DNA from: UBA4055 sp964648295
Lineage (GTDB): Bacteria > UBA4055
Assembly (NCBI GenBank): GCA_964648295.1
Contig: CAZYNH010000005.1
Location: forward strand, 1-64,000
DNA: 64,000 nucleotides
Reading direction: 5' to 3'
Both the position numbers and the translations under genes were made by a program. Below the pieces are notes generated by a model. That model ran no database searches and was not told where the DNA came from. It was given only the letters and a program-made list of their open reading frames with translations. Shown here piece by piece: positions 52,055 to 61,300 of the stretch. Each line of letters opens with the position of its first letter. The first letter of the stretch is position 1.

Positions 52055-52311
52055 TCGGATTCTACGGTAAGCTGTCCGAGCTTCTTTAAGGCAACTTCAA
52101 GTTCACGATCCTTTTCTTTCAGTTCCTGCGATGCCTGATTATCCTTCTCAAATATCTTAGAGAAATTCTCTATCGCTAACTGCTTCCAGCGGCTGATCTG
52201 ATTCGGGTGGATGCCGAACTCCTGAGATAATTCAGGAAGTGTTTTATCCCCCTTTATTGCAGCGAGAGCTACTTTTGATTTGAATTCTGGTGAATGTTGA
52301 TTGTAAGCCAT
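52021..52311 (-). CDS. IS3-family OrfA, DNA-binding protein
   Basis: A 96-residue transposase subunit: HTH_Tnp_1 domain (SPEFKSKVALAAIKGDKTL, FGIHPNQISRWKQ) and a C-terminal leucine-zipper-like helix (ELKEKDRELEVALKKLGQL). A run of nine A on the coding strand (52048-52040) near its end is a good -1 frameshift site for making the OrfAB fusion. Appears intact. Confidence 0.88.
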   Translation of the reverse strand: MAYNQHSPEFKSKVALAAIKGDKTLPELSQEFGIHPNQISRWKQLAIENFSKIFEKDNQASQELKEKDRELEVALKKLGQLTVESEWIKKKLKPYL

Positions 52312-52386
52312 GTTTCTTACCTCCTGTTTTTTCTACACAAATTTAACAAATTTTTCTGTCCAAAAACAGGGGGCCCCTATAGTCCT

Positions 52387-52671
52387 TTACGAATTATATT
52401 TATTTCTCTCTTCTGCGACTTGAGAATTCTCGGTGACTCCGTTGATCCATAATTCCGATTCGGCTAGGTCGATCTCATCGCTCCAGATTATTCCGTAGCC
52501 ACCTGCATCAACTTTAACTTTTCTGAAAAAATTTTCATTTTCTAAAGACTTGAACGCATCTTTTTTCAATAAGGGTTTGCAGTCGTAAATCTTGATAACA
52601 CCGTTATAGAACTTAACTCTAAGTATAAAGTCTTCCATTACTTCGATATCTTTTATTCTTTCGTAACTCAT
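52387..52671 (-). CDS. DUF2442-family protein
   Basis: A 94-residue protein: VMEDFILRVKFYNGVIKIYD and GYGIIWSDEIDLAESELWING are typical DUF2442. Members are repeatedly found beside DUF4160 genes and are suspected of forming toxin-antitoxin-like pairs; activity is unproven. ATG at 52671 overlaps the DUF4160 stop by one base. A longer frame to 52713 exists but lies inside the neighbour. The stop is 10 bp from the IS. Confidence 0.82.
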   Translation of the reverse strand: MSYERIKDIEVMEDFILRVKFYNGVIKIYDCKPLLKKDAFKSLENENFFRKVKVDAGGYGIIWSDEIDLAESELWINGVTENSQVAEERNKYNS

Positions 52672-52919
52672 TATTCCAGTCCCGGCAGATTGATTATATC
52701 TTTTGTTTTCCACATTTTTTCTAGTTCGATTTTATACTTTTGTGCCCATTCTTTTACAAGCGACTGAGCTTTTGAAGGTAAATCTCCTTCTATCATAACT
52801 AAATCTGAAATACTGAAAACTCCGTTATACTCATTATAAATTGCATGAAAATGAGGTATTCCGTGCTCATTGAAGTACATCTTTATAATTATACCGTAAA
52901 ACCTTGAAATAACCGGCAT
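52671..52919 (-). CDS. DUF4160-family protein
   Basis: An 82-residue protein with the DUF4160 signature: SRFYGIIIKMYFNEHGIPHF followed by HAIYNEYNGVFSI and LVKEWAQKYKIEL. Always small and commonly paired with DUF2442, as here. The pair has its own promoter upstream. Predicted toxin-antitoxin-like function is an inference from gene neighbourhood. Confidence 0.83.
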   Translation of the reverse strand: MPVISRFYGIIIKMYFNEHGIPHFHAIYNEYNGVFSISDLVMIEGDLPSKAQSLVKEWAQKYKIELEKMWKTKDIINLPGLE

Positions 52920-52942
52920 ATTAACTCCTATCGTTATCTTCC

Positions 52943-52971
52943 AATATACAAAATCATTTTAAGCAAATCAA
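52943..52971 (-). promoter_or_regulatory. Predicted promoter of the DUF4160-DUF2442 operon
   Basis: Minus-strand TTGATT (52971-52966) and TATATT (52948-52943) with a 17-bp spacer. Confidence 0.5.
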
Positions 52972-52979
52972 TATGATTG

Positions 52980-53483
52980 TCACTTCACCTCGAATGTATA
53001 GGCTATTGCTTTGGAGTTGGGATATACATCCTTAACATTCTCATGCACTTTAAGCGTACTTCCGGCTGTTTCCGTCTCGACCTTTTCCCAGAATTTCAGA
53101 GCCGTTGTATTCTTGGGGTGCATGGTGAGCTCCCACTTCCCTTTGTGCATGTTCAAAATTTCTTTTGCAGCGTACTCCCCTATTCCTTTTTTTCTGTACT
53201 TTCGCATCACGAAAAATTCAGACATGAAAAGCGTGTCTTTGTCTTTTGATACATAACAGTGACCGCAGACCATTACAAACCCGGCCAACTTTCCGTCAAC
53301 TTTTATAAAATAGGCATACCTTCGATCGTCGGTCCAGTAGCAGTCAAGGTATGAATAGCCGTAAAGCCCTATATCGTTTACATCTGTATCTTCGAATTCG
53401 GAGAAGTCGTAATTGTACAGCTCCAGCAGGTGTCCCAGGATAGTTTTCTCATCTTCTCTGACGGATGACAGTTCAATCTGCAT
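52980..53483 (-). CDS. GNAT-family N-acetyltransferase
   Basis: A 167-residue GNAT enzyme. The acetyl-CoA site is read in FFVMRKYRKKGIGEYAAKEI (R-x-x-G-I-G/A type) preceded by beta-strand AGFVMVCG. C-terminal WELTMHPKNTTALKFWEKV is the usual family ending. Substrate unknown. Overlaps the epimerase gene by 11 nt. Confidence 0.85.
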   Translation of the reverse strand: MQIELSSVREDEKTILGHLLELYNYDFSEFEDTDVNDIGLYGYSYLDCYWTDDRRYAYFIKVDGKLAGFVMVCGHCYVSKDKDTLFMSEFFVMRKYRKKGIGEYAAKEILNMHKGKWELTMHPKNTTALKFWEKVETETAGSTLKVHENVKDVYPNSKAIAYTFEVK

Positions 53484-54465
53484 TTTTCGAGCCCTCTATC
53501 ATCTTCGCCTCATCCTCTGGTTTCAGACCGGCTCTCATCACATGATCTTCGGGCATGGTTGCGAACCAGTCAAGCGTGTCTTGTACCGTTTCGGTTACGC
53601 TCCGAAATTTCAGGCCCGCCGATATAGCTTTACCGCAGTCAACCTGCTCGATCCCCGCCCATTCGCCTTTAGCTTCAGCCATCGGCAGATATGTCTGCAG
53701 TTCGCCGAGTTTATTTTCAAGATATTCTTCTGGTAGCGGAACGAACTGCACCTGTTTTTCCGCGAATGGAAGGCACTTTTCCAGTAGATTTGCAAAAGTG
53801 AATCTTTCTGAAGGGCCGGTCGCATTATGGATCCCGGTCGCTTCTTTTTCTGTCATGCGGACGGCGAATTCCGAAAGGTCTCTGACATCTATGAACTGGA
53901 TAGGATAGTCAGTGTTTTCCGGAACGATGATCCTGCCTCCTCTCTTTACCCTGACCGGCCAGTATGTGAATCTGTCAGTATAGTCGTCCGGCCCCACGAT
54001 CAGTCCGGGGCGGATAATCAGATGATCCTGCGGAAAATGCCTTATAACTCTCTCTTCGCAGTGAGTTTTAAGAGCGCCGTAAGTTTCGTTGTTCAATGTT
54101 TCGTCAGCTTCATCTTCCAGCCTCGACAGCTCAGAATTTTCGGTTATTCCCGGCTTCGAGAAATCTTTATAGACGGAAATTGTCGAAATAAAGACATATC
54201 TTCCCGCATTACCTGCCAGAATTTCAGCAGACTTACCTACAATACGGGGAATGTATCCGCAGGTATCTATCACCGCATCCCATTTTCTGCCTTTAAGAAG
54301 TTCAATGTCCTTGTCCCTGTCGCCTTTTATCTTTTCAAGTCCGGGAAAGAGTTCCGCATTTCTCTTACCCCTGTTGAATAAAGTCACTTCATGGCCGCTG
54401 TCTAAAGCAGTTTTGACAATGTGTTTGCCGAGAAAGAGCGTTCCGCCGATTACGAGTATTTTCAT
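53473..54465 (-). CDS. NAD-dependent epimerase/SDR (extended)
   Basis: A 330-residue extended short-chain dehydrogenase with Rossmann start KILVIGGTLFLGKHIV, the VIDTCGYIPR strand and FISTISVY. The usual YxxxK pair is replaced by YGALKTHCE, with Tyr and Lys in register. It resembles the CSP41/isoflavone-reductase-like subgroup of NAD-dependent epimerases, whose substrates are mostly unknown. One-base overlap with the ABC permease. Confidence 0.85.
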   Translation of the reverse strand: MKILVIGGTLFLGKHIVKTALDSGHEVTLFNRGKRNAELFPGLEKIKGDRDKDIELLKGRKWDAVIDTCGYIPRIVGKSAEILAGNAGRYVFISTISVYKDFSKPGITENSELSRLEDEADETLNNETYGALKTHCEERVIRHFPQDHLIIRPGLIVGPDDYTDRFTYWPVRVKRGGRIIVPENTDYPIQFIDVRDLSEFAVRMTEKEATGIHNATGPSERFTFANLLEKCLPFAEKQVQFVPLPEEYLENKLGELQTYLPMAEAKGEWAGIEQVDCGKAISAGLKFRSVTETVQDTLDWFATMPEDHVMRAGLKPEDEAKMIEGSKNAD

Positions 54466-55229
54466 TAATAAACACCTAGTTTATTCAGTTTTCTTGCCTT
54501 TTTATCATACATTCTGAAAAGAAGCAATCCCAGGATCAGATAAAAAATCGAGTTTAACAGAATGAATCCGTACCACCACAACGGATAAGTCTGTCCGTAA
54601 ACTATCACTCCGATAAGCGTCTTTGCGCCCGGGACATAAGGAAGGAAGGAAAAAATATTGATCGGATAAGTCTGCAGAGCCATCAGGCCGATGATCCCGA
54701 AAGAAAATACTGACAACAGAGATGTAACTTTCTTATGTATAATAGCTATACCTCCTCCCGCGAGGCCCAGCCCGATCAGTGAAATAACTGATATCAGCAC
54801 CATCCATACAAAGAAGACGAAATCAATATTTAACCATCGTCCCGTGATCAGCATAGCCAGAAAAAGAATGACTATGTTAATGAAGATGTTGAATAATATA
54901 TTTGCAAATACCTTGGCCAGTAGTATCTTCTCAATCCCGAGCTGAGACAGGTACAGCTTTTCCAAAGTGCCCTTTTGAGATTCATCCCAGATCATACTGG
55001 CTACCGACTGGAAAGAGGTCATGGCAATTCCCCATAGAATATAGCCGACAATAAGAGAATCGAAAGAATCAGAAGCAATATTGTTCCCGCCGAAACTCTT
55101 TAAGCCGAAAAAGATCGCGAGAAAGATCCCGAACATTACGATCGTGCCTGTAATAAACTCAAAATAATATCTTCGTATTTCTTTTACCAGTTTTTTCAGT
55201 TCATTCATTATCAAAACGATGTATGTCAT
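54465..55229 (-). CDS. ABC-2-type transporter permease
   Basis: A 254-residue protein with six membrane helices and the ABC-2 signature region: AMTSFQSVASMIWDESQKGTLEKLYLSQL follows the second helix. Pairs with the ATPase gene, which overlaps it by one base. The substrate is unknown; drugs, lipids and polysaccharides are all possible for this class. Confidence 0.85.
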   Translation of the reverse strand: MTYIVLIMNELKKLVKEIRRYYFEFITGTIVMFGIFLAIFFGLKSFGGNNIASDSFDSLIVGYILWGIAMTSFQSVASMIWDESQKGTLEKLYLSQLGIEKILLAKVFANILFNIFINIVILFLAMLITGRWLNIDFVFFVWMVLISVISLIGLGLAGGGIAIIHKKVTSLLSVFSFGIIGLMALQTYPINIFSFLPYVPGAKTLIGVIVYGQTYPLWWYGFILLNSIFYLILGLLLFRMYDKKARKLNKLGVY

Positions 55230-56170
55230 TATTTTACCTCTTCGGATGTCAGGTTCATAAAAATGTCTTCAAGGGTATTTTCCCTGATATTTATGTCCAG
55301 TATCTCTTTGTTAAGCTTCTTCAGTATATCAAAGACATTGTAGATCTCCCTCGAGTTTTTTAACGAGACGGTCAGGACTGAATTATTTTGGCCGGTTGTT
55401 ATATCATGCTCACCGATATCTTTAATACTGTCTCTGTCCGGACATGTAAATATTTCTTTAACGGTTATTGAATATCTCTTGTTGGCGAACTTCTCCTTTA
55501 ATTCAGACATGGGGTGATTCGTTAAAAGCTTTCCTTTCTTAAGAATCAGTATCCTGTCACAGATGCTTTCCATAAATGACATATCGTGCGAAGTGATCAA
55601 AACGGTCTTATTTTGTTCCTTCGACATCGAAAATATCCATTCCCTGATATCGCTCTTAGTTTCTACATCCAATCCTAAGGTGGGCTCATCCAGTAAAAGA
55701 ATCGAAGGATCGTGAATGATGGCTGCCGCAATAGCGGTTTTCTGCTGCATTCCTTTTGAGAATTCCCTGACTTCTTTATCCCTGACGTCCCAAAGTTTTA
55801 ATTTTTTTAAAAGAAATTCCTTTTCCTTTTTTATCATTTTCGTGCCGATACCCATAATGCCCGCAAAATAATTGATATTTTCATCCGGGCTGAGATGCCA
55901 GTAAACATTCCTGGAGCCTTCAAGGACCGCTCCTATATCCGACATGATCTTATTCTTATTTTTTCTCGCTTCAAGACCGTTAACAAATATCTTTCCGCTT
56001 TCATATTCGATCAGTGAAAGGATAGATTTAATAGTTGTAGTTTTTCCGGCTCCGTTCGGCCCGAGAAAACCCAGTATTTCGCCTTTTCTCACAGAAAATG
56101 AAATGTCATCAACGGCACATAAATCTTTATACTTTTTTACAAGGTTTTCTACGACTATAACTTCGTTCAT
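55229..56170 (-). CDS. ABC transporter ATP-binding protein
   Basis: A 313-residue ATPase of the CcmA/NatA type: Walker A GPNGAGKTT (about 34-42), signature FSKGMQQKTAIAAAI, Walker B ILLLDEPTLGLD and the switch His in TSHDMSF. The C-terminal 90 residues are the usual regulatory extension. It forms the exporter with the permease that follows. Confidence 0.92.
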   Translation of the reverse strand: MNEVIVVENLVKKYKDLCAVDDISFSVRKGEILGFLGPNGAGKTTTIKSILSLIEYESGKIFVNGLEARKNKNKIMSDIGAVLEGSRNVYWHLSPDENINYFAGIMGIGTKMIKKEKEFLLKKLKLWDVRDKEVREFSKGMQQKTAIAAAIIHDPSILLLDEPTLGLDVETKSDIREWIFSMSKEQNKTVLITSHDMSFMESICDRILILKKGKLLTNHPMSELKEKFANKRYSITVKEIFTCPDRDSIKDIGEHDITTGQNNSVLTVSLKNSREIYNVFDILKKLNKEILDINIRENTLEDIFMNLTSEEVK

Positions 56171-56207
56171 TCCTGTTCCTCTTCAAGATATTCGTATCTT
56201 TTTAATA

Positions 56208-56633
56208 TTAAGTTTTATTCCATGGGTTATAAAGAACAGCTCCGCTTTCCTTCATGTCTGCAATATTTCTCGTAGCTATTGCCATGCTGTTCGAGATTCC
56301 GGTCGAAGCGATCATTCCGTCAATCGCGGGTAAAGGTTTTCCGATGTTCTCTGATTTTGCCTGAACACGACCCCAGACAGCTGCGGATTCAAGATCAAAT
56401 GGCAGTATCTTGTTTTGAAATCTTTCTTTAAGGTCATTATTTACCCATGCGATCAGATTATCTTTTCTCTGACTGTCAGCCAGTTTTTCGATGCCTTTAA
56501 TTATTTCGCCTATAGAGATGACGCTTATGAATAAAGCAGATTCATCCATGCCTGATATCCATTTAATAACATTTTTGTCGGGATCTTTTTTTATCAGTTC
56601 GGAGATTACGCAGGTGTCGAGTATGTAATTCAT
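56208..56633 (-). CDS. VapC-like PIN-domain toxin
   Basis: A 141-residue PIN ribonuclease: acidic residues Asp6 (YILDTCVISEL), Glu43 (ISIGEIIKGI), Asp105 (PAIDGMIAST) and Asp126 (ATRNIADM) match the catalytic quartet. Resembles the FitB subgroup. It overlaps the antitoxin stop by 4 nt (ATGA), which couples translation. Probable tRNA- or mRNA-cleaving toxin. Confidence 0.9.
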   Translation of the reverse strand: MNYILDTCVISELIKKDPDKNVIKWISGMDESALFISVISIGEIIKGIEKLADSQRKDNLIAWVNNDLKERFQNKILPFDLESAAVWGRVQAKSENIGKPLPAIDGMIASTGISNSMAIATRNIADMKESGAVLYNPWNKT

Positions 56634-56884
56634 AATTCCACCTTTCTCGGTTTTTCTTTGCTTCTGATCAATATTAACTCTTCTTTCGCAAGCGGAGATT
56701 TCTGAAAGAACTCAACTATATTATTTTCAGGCTTTGTGAGCTTCTTGTATTCCTCGATAGAAATTATCACAACCGCGTCTTTACCGTGCCTGGTCACTAT
56801 CTGTGGAGAATCCTCTAACGCAAGTTCTACTAAACTGCTGAATTTATTTTTAGCTTCCTGCAGCTGCCAGTGGTTTTTTATCAT
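56630..56884 (-). CDS. Phd/YefM-family antitoxin
   Basis: An 84-residue antitoxin: WQLQEAKNKFSSLVELALED and PQIVTRHGKDAVVIISIEEY are the clear Phd/YefM N-terminal DNA-binding fold; the short C-terminal tail should bind the PIN toxin. Such antitoxins repress their own operon. AGGAGG sits 7 nt before the ATG. Confidence 0.9.
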   Translation of the reverse strand: MIKNHWQLQEAKNKFSSLVELALEDSPQIVTRHGKDAVVIISIEEYKKLTKPENNIVEFFQKSPLAKEELILIRSKEKPRKVEL

Positions 56885-56912
56885 TTTAGCCTCCTGTCAA
56901 AAGTTAATTCAT

Positions 56913-56925
56913 CCAGACTGTCTAG
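56913..56925. promoter_or_regulatory. Candidate operator of the toxin-antitoxin operon
   Basis: CCAGACTGTCTAG is an inverted repeat (one mismatch) placed just downstream of the -10 box and before the antitoxin start, a good position for autorepression by the Phd-type protein. Confidence 0.4.
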
Positions 56926-56929
56926 ATTA

Positions 56930-56958
56930 AATATAATCAATAATTACTGAATTGTCAA
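56930..56958 (-). promoter_or_regulatory. Predicted strong promoter of the toxin-antitoxin operon
   Basis: Minus-strand TTGACA (56958-56953, perfect consensus) and TATATT (56935-56930) with a 17-bp spacer. It is the best promoter match in the window. Confidence 0.62.
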
Positions 56959-56971
56959 TAAAGTAGTTATA

Positions 56972-57133
56972 TCACATCTGCCTGTATATAAAGTGCGCAG
57001 TCGTAGATTTTCCGGAACCAGTAATACTGTTAACTTCGCTTACTGTGTAGTTAAGCTCCTTCTTTGAACAGCCTGAAAATGATATCAGAGCTATGAATAT
57101 TGAAATCACGCACAAATATTTCGTCATTTTCAT
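56972..57133 (-). pseudogene. Truncated beta-propeller lipoprotein, 53-codon remnant
   Basis: A 53-codon ORF with strong GGAGG 7 nt upstream: MKMTKYLCVISIFIALISFS then lipobox GC and SKKELNYTVSEVNSI. This start aligns with that of the beta-propeller lipoprotein just upstream in transcription (CTKEQTCTVTEKDGV), but the similarity ends after about 38 residues and a stop follows. I read it as the decayed head of a tandem copy; it could still be expressed as a small lipoprotein. Confidence 0.5.
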
Positions 57134-57148
57134 TTTAACGCCTCCGTT

Positions 57149-58276
57149 TTAATACTCATAAACTTCAAGCGCGCTTCTTACAGTATCGAATTTAAACATC
57201 CTGTCTCCATAGAAACTCAGAAATGTGTCAAAATCACACTGATAATACGGTTTGTCGGTCTTAAAGAGATAAGAATTCAAATAAATATTATCTTTATTAA
57301 AGAAGTCAAGAATCATTCCATCAGTATTACCCTTCGAAGTGTCAACAGCAGGATGAATTATTAGATTTCCGTACTTATCATTATAAACTCCTACTACAGC
57401 ACGTTTTTTATAAGCTTGTGTTCTTTTAATACTTGCTTGACCTGTGCCTCTTAAATACCTGGTCATTTTTTCATATTCTTCATCCGTAAATAGAATTGAG
57501 GCATAATTTTTATAAATTTTTTCGATCATATCTCCGTCATGATTGAATACATTAACTTTGTAATACATATCATCACCAGCTCCGATAAAAACTTTATCAT
57601 TAGAGATAGAAGTGTACAACCATGTCGCCGGTATATTCCTGTCATCAATGTAATATTCGATTTTATCTAAAACTTTTATTGTTTGGAACGAGTTGTTCAA
57701 AAGAGTCAGTTCTTCAGTTATCAATTGCCTGCCTTCCACTTCCCTGCCATTCAACAATGAACAAACAAACTTGTTTTTGCCGACAGGCTTCAGCTGAAAT
57801 CTGTATCCTTCAGGTCTGAACCTATATAAAAATTCACCTGAATTATCGAATACTGAAACAGTCTGGCTTACATCAGCAATATACACCGAATCATTCTTAA
57901 CGCAGAGATATATAATCTGACCGGTCTCACCAGGACCTGCCCCGTGTCTGAAAAAAGTTCTGACGAACCTGCCATCCTTATCGTATTTATTAACCTTAGG
58001 AACTGATCCGAAATCCGCAATAAATATACTCTTTTCGCTGTCTACTCCTATCATATCAATGTCGAAATACGAAATGAAATTCACATCCGTTGAATCATTG
58101 TTGATTTCAAATTTCTTCACGGGATTGAAATCCAGCTTTTCTACAGAAGGGATATTCTTGTTCCTGTAAGTTTTCACACCGTCTTTTTCTGTGACTGTGC
58201 AGGTTTGTTCCTTCGTGCAGCTGATGAATAGCATCAAGCTAAGTAAAATTGAAATTACTAGTAAAGATTTTCTCAT
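57149..58276 (-). CDS. 6-bladed beta-propeller lipoprotein
   Basis: A 375-residue lipoprotein: MRKSLLVISILLSLMLFISC with the lipobox cysteine at residue 20, then repeating beta-propeller blades (FIADFGSVPKVNKYDKDGRF, VYIADVSQTVSVFDNSGEFL, VFIGAGDDMYYKVNVFNHDG). This composition fits the PF17170-like 6-bladed family common in Bacteroidota and relatives. Function unknown; possibly ligand binding at the envelope. Confidence 0.8.
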   Translation of the reverse strand: MRKSLLVISILLSLMLFISCTKEQTCTVTEKDGVKTYRNKNIPSVEKLDFNPVKKFEINNDSTDVNFISYFDIDMIGVDSEKSIFIADFGSVPKVNKYDKDGRFVRTFFRHGAGPGETGQIIYLCVKNDSVYIADVSQTVSVFDNSGEFLYRFRPEGYRFQLKPVGKNKFVCSLLNGREVEGRQLITEELTLLNNSFQTIKVLDKIEYYIDDRNIPATWLYTSISNDKVFIGAGDDMYYKVNVFNHDGDMIEKIYKNYASILFTDEEYEKMTRYLRGTGQASIKRTQAYKKRAVVGVYNDKYGNLIIHPAVDTSKGNTDGMILDFFNKDNIYLNSYLFKTDKPYYQCDFDTFLSFYGDRMFKFDTVRSALEVYEY

Positions 58277-58309
58277 TTTTCACTTCTCCTTTTTACATTT
58301 CCTTTGCGG

Positions 58310-61300
58310 CTAAAACCTTACATTCTGCAGGTCGGTCAGATTCTCTTCCGTCAGTTCAAGCTCCGAGAATATTATGAACTTGGGCGAAAATATCTTCGCT
58401 TCTCCGTTTTTTATCCTGCGGAATTCATCGAAGCCGCACATTATTACGCCGTTGTCGCAATGAAACCATCCGTCAGATACTGTTTCCGAATTGAAATAGT
58501 ATAGCTTTTCGGGTCTTTTTGAATTGTTTATACAAACAAGACCGGATTTTATTCTTGTTTCTGCAGCCTCATATCCGCACTTTATGATATTTTCCCGGCC
58601 GTCTTGTCGGGTAACAGCCGCAATATTTTTCATATCGTTTTCATAATTGATATGAACCGCTCCCCCCATCTGATGATATTCTTTGAAATAACCTGTTCCA
58701 TTTTCAACTTCAGAATAAGCCGCAAGCACAGTTGATCCCGGCATCATAAGGAAATACTGCCTGATCTTCATGCCTTTCATCGCATCGAATTTTCCCATGC
58801 TGGTCGTCAGTTCCAAGCCTTCCCAGACATTACCGAGATTATCCCTTTTTTTGATAAAAGCGGCTTTTGTGTTTTCCGAAAGCCAGTGGTGCTCTTTCAT
58901 ATTCCCCGGTCTTGTATGAATTCCGCCGAACCAGTTGTTCCACCATGATCTGTTCGTTCTTTCAGGATAATCCGTAGCGAGCCATTCTCTGCCCTTATAA
59001 GTCAGCGAAAAAACCGCTGCCGCAAAATCCGGAGACGATTTGATCTTCAAAACGCCGTTGTCGGCGGTAAAGACAGTGTGTTTTCCTTCTTTTTCCCTGC
59101 CTGTTTTAACAGAACCCTTGCTTCCGATGAAAACAGCTTTGGTCTTTTTCATCTCTCTTGAAAAATAATCCGCATTGACACAAATTAGTTCTACCGGCTT
59201 TTTGTCTTTAAATTCAAACTCAAAATCAATTTTATTAAGTTTATCTTCAGCCGCCGATTTCTTCAGTTTACGCAAAGACGGATCGCTTAAGGAGGCTATG
59301 TTTATGTTCGCGTCTATCGGTTTATCTTTGTGGTCAACAAAAGCACCGCTGACTTTTTTACTGCAGAAAGGATTTCCTTCATTGATCTCAAGATCGAAGC
59401 TGTCGTATATTCTTTCGTGACCGACCTGTTTTTTCAGAACGAATTCGCGAACATCTTTCACATTTTTAAATATCTCAAGCGCGAATATGACCGGTGTTGT
59501 TTTTTTAACACCTTTTCTGGTGAATTTGTGCTCAAGAGACAAAAACCACGAGCATAATTTTATTTTGGAGCTTTCAGGCCAGATCACCGCAACAGTTCCT
59601 TTATCTCTCTCTCCGAACATCCAGTTCCCGGTGAGTTTATCGTTATTGATAAAATCGAGAGCACTGTCACCGTAGGCATCCCGATCATATCTGTGCAGTC
59701 TTCCGCAGTATGGTACTGTCATTTTTCCGTGCTCAAAATTAAAATCGGAACTTACCGAGAATTCATCCATGCCTGCCGGAAAACTTATAATTTCGAACCA
59801 CTGCTCTAAAATTCCGCTGCGGTACATCTTGAAATTCTGCGTGAACTCACATCCCGGGAAATCATCCGATCTGTAGAATGCTTTCAGGAGTATCGCATTA
59901 TCGGTCTCTGCGTATTCGCTCTTATACGGCGCTTTTCTAACGAATTCCGATGAGAAAGGCTTGCCGATCTTGGGAGCGCCCATGTAGGTCCATACATCCG
60001 ATGCCATGCTTCTGTAGATCATCTGGTTCTTGTCAATGAATTTATCCAGGCTGAAGCTGAAATTGCCTGAGCTCATATAGAAATAGTTATCGTTCTCACC
60101 GCAAAGTTTTCCGCCGCGGATGTTTTGTACCAAATTGAATTTTTGTCTGAATGAATAAGTTTTTCCGTTTTTAATAACAGCCTTCAGATCGACATCTTCA
60201 CAGATCAGAACGGAATTGTGCAGTAATATTTTGACAGCGACCGTATTTCTTTCTCCCTTTTTAAGAAAGAACTTCTTTTTCTTTTCAAGAAACTCTATTT
60301 CTTTGACTTTCGGGAATTTTATCTCGAATGTGCAGTCTTCATCAAAATTGTTCTCGACATCAAGGTACAATTCTTTTTCTATTCCGACATGTGTCATAGA
60401 ATAGTTCTCGTTCGTTTTCAGCTTTAACGGAAATTGCGGATTTATGCCTGTCTTGAAAGTGACTTTCTTACCGTTAACTGTAATTTCGGACATTACGCAA
60501 GGATGAGTCTGCCATACGCTCTGATCTTTTTCGATCTTATCGAGATAAAAATTAGCTTCAACCGTCTTTTTGCCTTTGATATTTCCGCTGATATCGGCTT
60601 TTGTGCTGATATTTTTATCAGTCATACCTTTTATACGGACTTCAAGCTTTTTACCGGTCTTATTCACGATCTCATAGCAGATCACATAATCCTTTCCGAA
60701 AACCAGCTTGTTCTTGTCAACTTTGGAAGTAATAGAATAATCGTCAGTTTCAATTCGCCTGATACCTCTGCCCGTTTTCTCGAATTCAACGAGCAGGTTT
60801 TTACCGTCTTTCTGCCATGAATAAGTCAGATAGTCAAAACCGTTCTCGGATACACCGTCCGGCACAAGGTCGATCTTACGGTTCGAATCATCGTACCAGT
60901 CCGCTTTCTTAAAGAAATCTCTAAATAATTCAGACTGAACCACGGTCGGTATAAAGTTCATAAGATGAGTAGAACCGCTCTCCATCTGCTCCCAGAAGAA
61001 GCCGCATTTCTTATACATCGGAACAGCCTTGGTATTGCCTGCCCATGTAAAAAGGTCGATCCTCGGATAACCGAGCTCAATAGTCCTTTCGACGGCTTTC
61101 TTGACAAGCATTTTGCCTGCTTTTTTACCGTGATATACCGGATCAACATTCAGCAGATCGACGTAAAGGGTATTCTCTTCCGCGAAATATTTTGATAATT
61201 TGCAGTATCCGATGACTTTTTTTCCGTCAAGCGCGAGATAAAGGTTCAAATGAGATGATATTTCTTCCTTACGCTTAACGCTCTCTTCAGTTTTATGATC

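Larger units (their letters stand above)
51349..52377 (-). mobile_element. IS3-family insertion sequence, defective, about 1.03 kb
   Basis: The left end TGGCTCCCGTTTTACGGACA and the complement of the right end GGGGCCCCCTGTTTTTGGACA are imperfect inverted repeats. The 5-bp direct repeat TATAG flanks both sides (51344-51348 and 52378-52382), as expected for IS3 target duplication; exact ends may shift by 1-2 bp. It carries orfA and an in-frame-deleted orfB on the minus strand. IS3 elements are usually 1.2-1.5 kb, so this one is short. It is unlike the remnant at 25621 in sequence. Confidence 0.88.
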
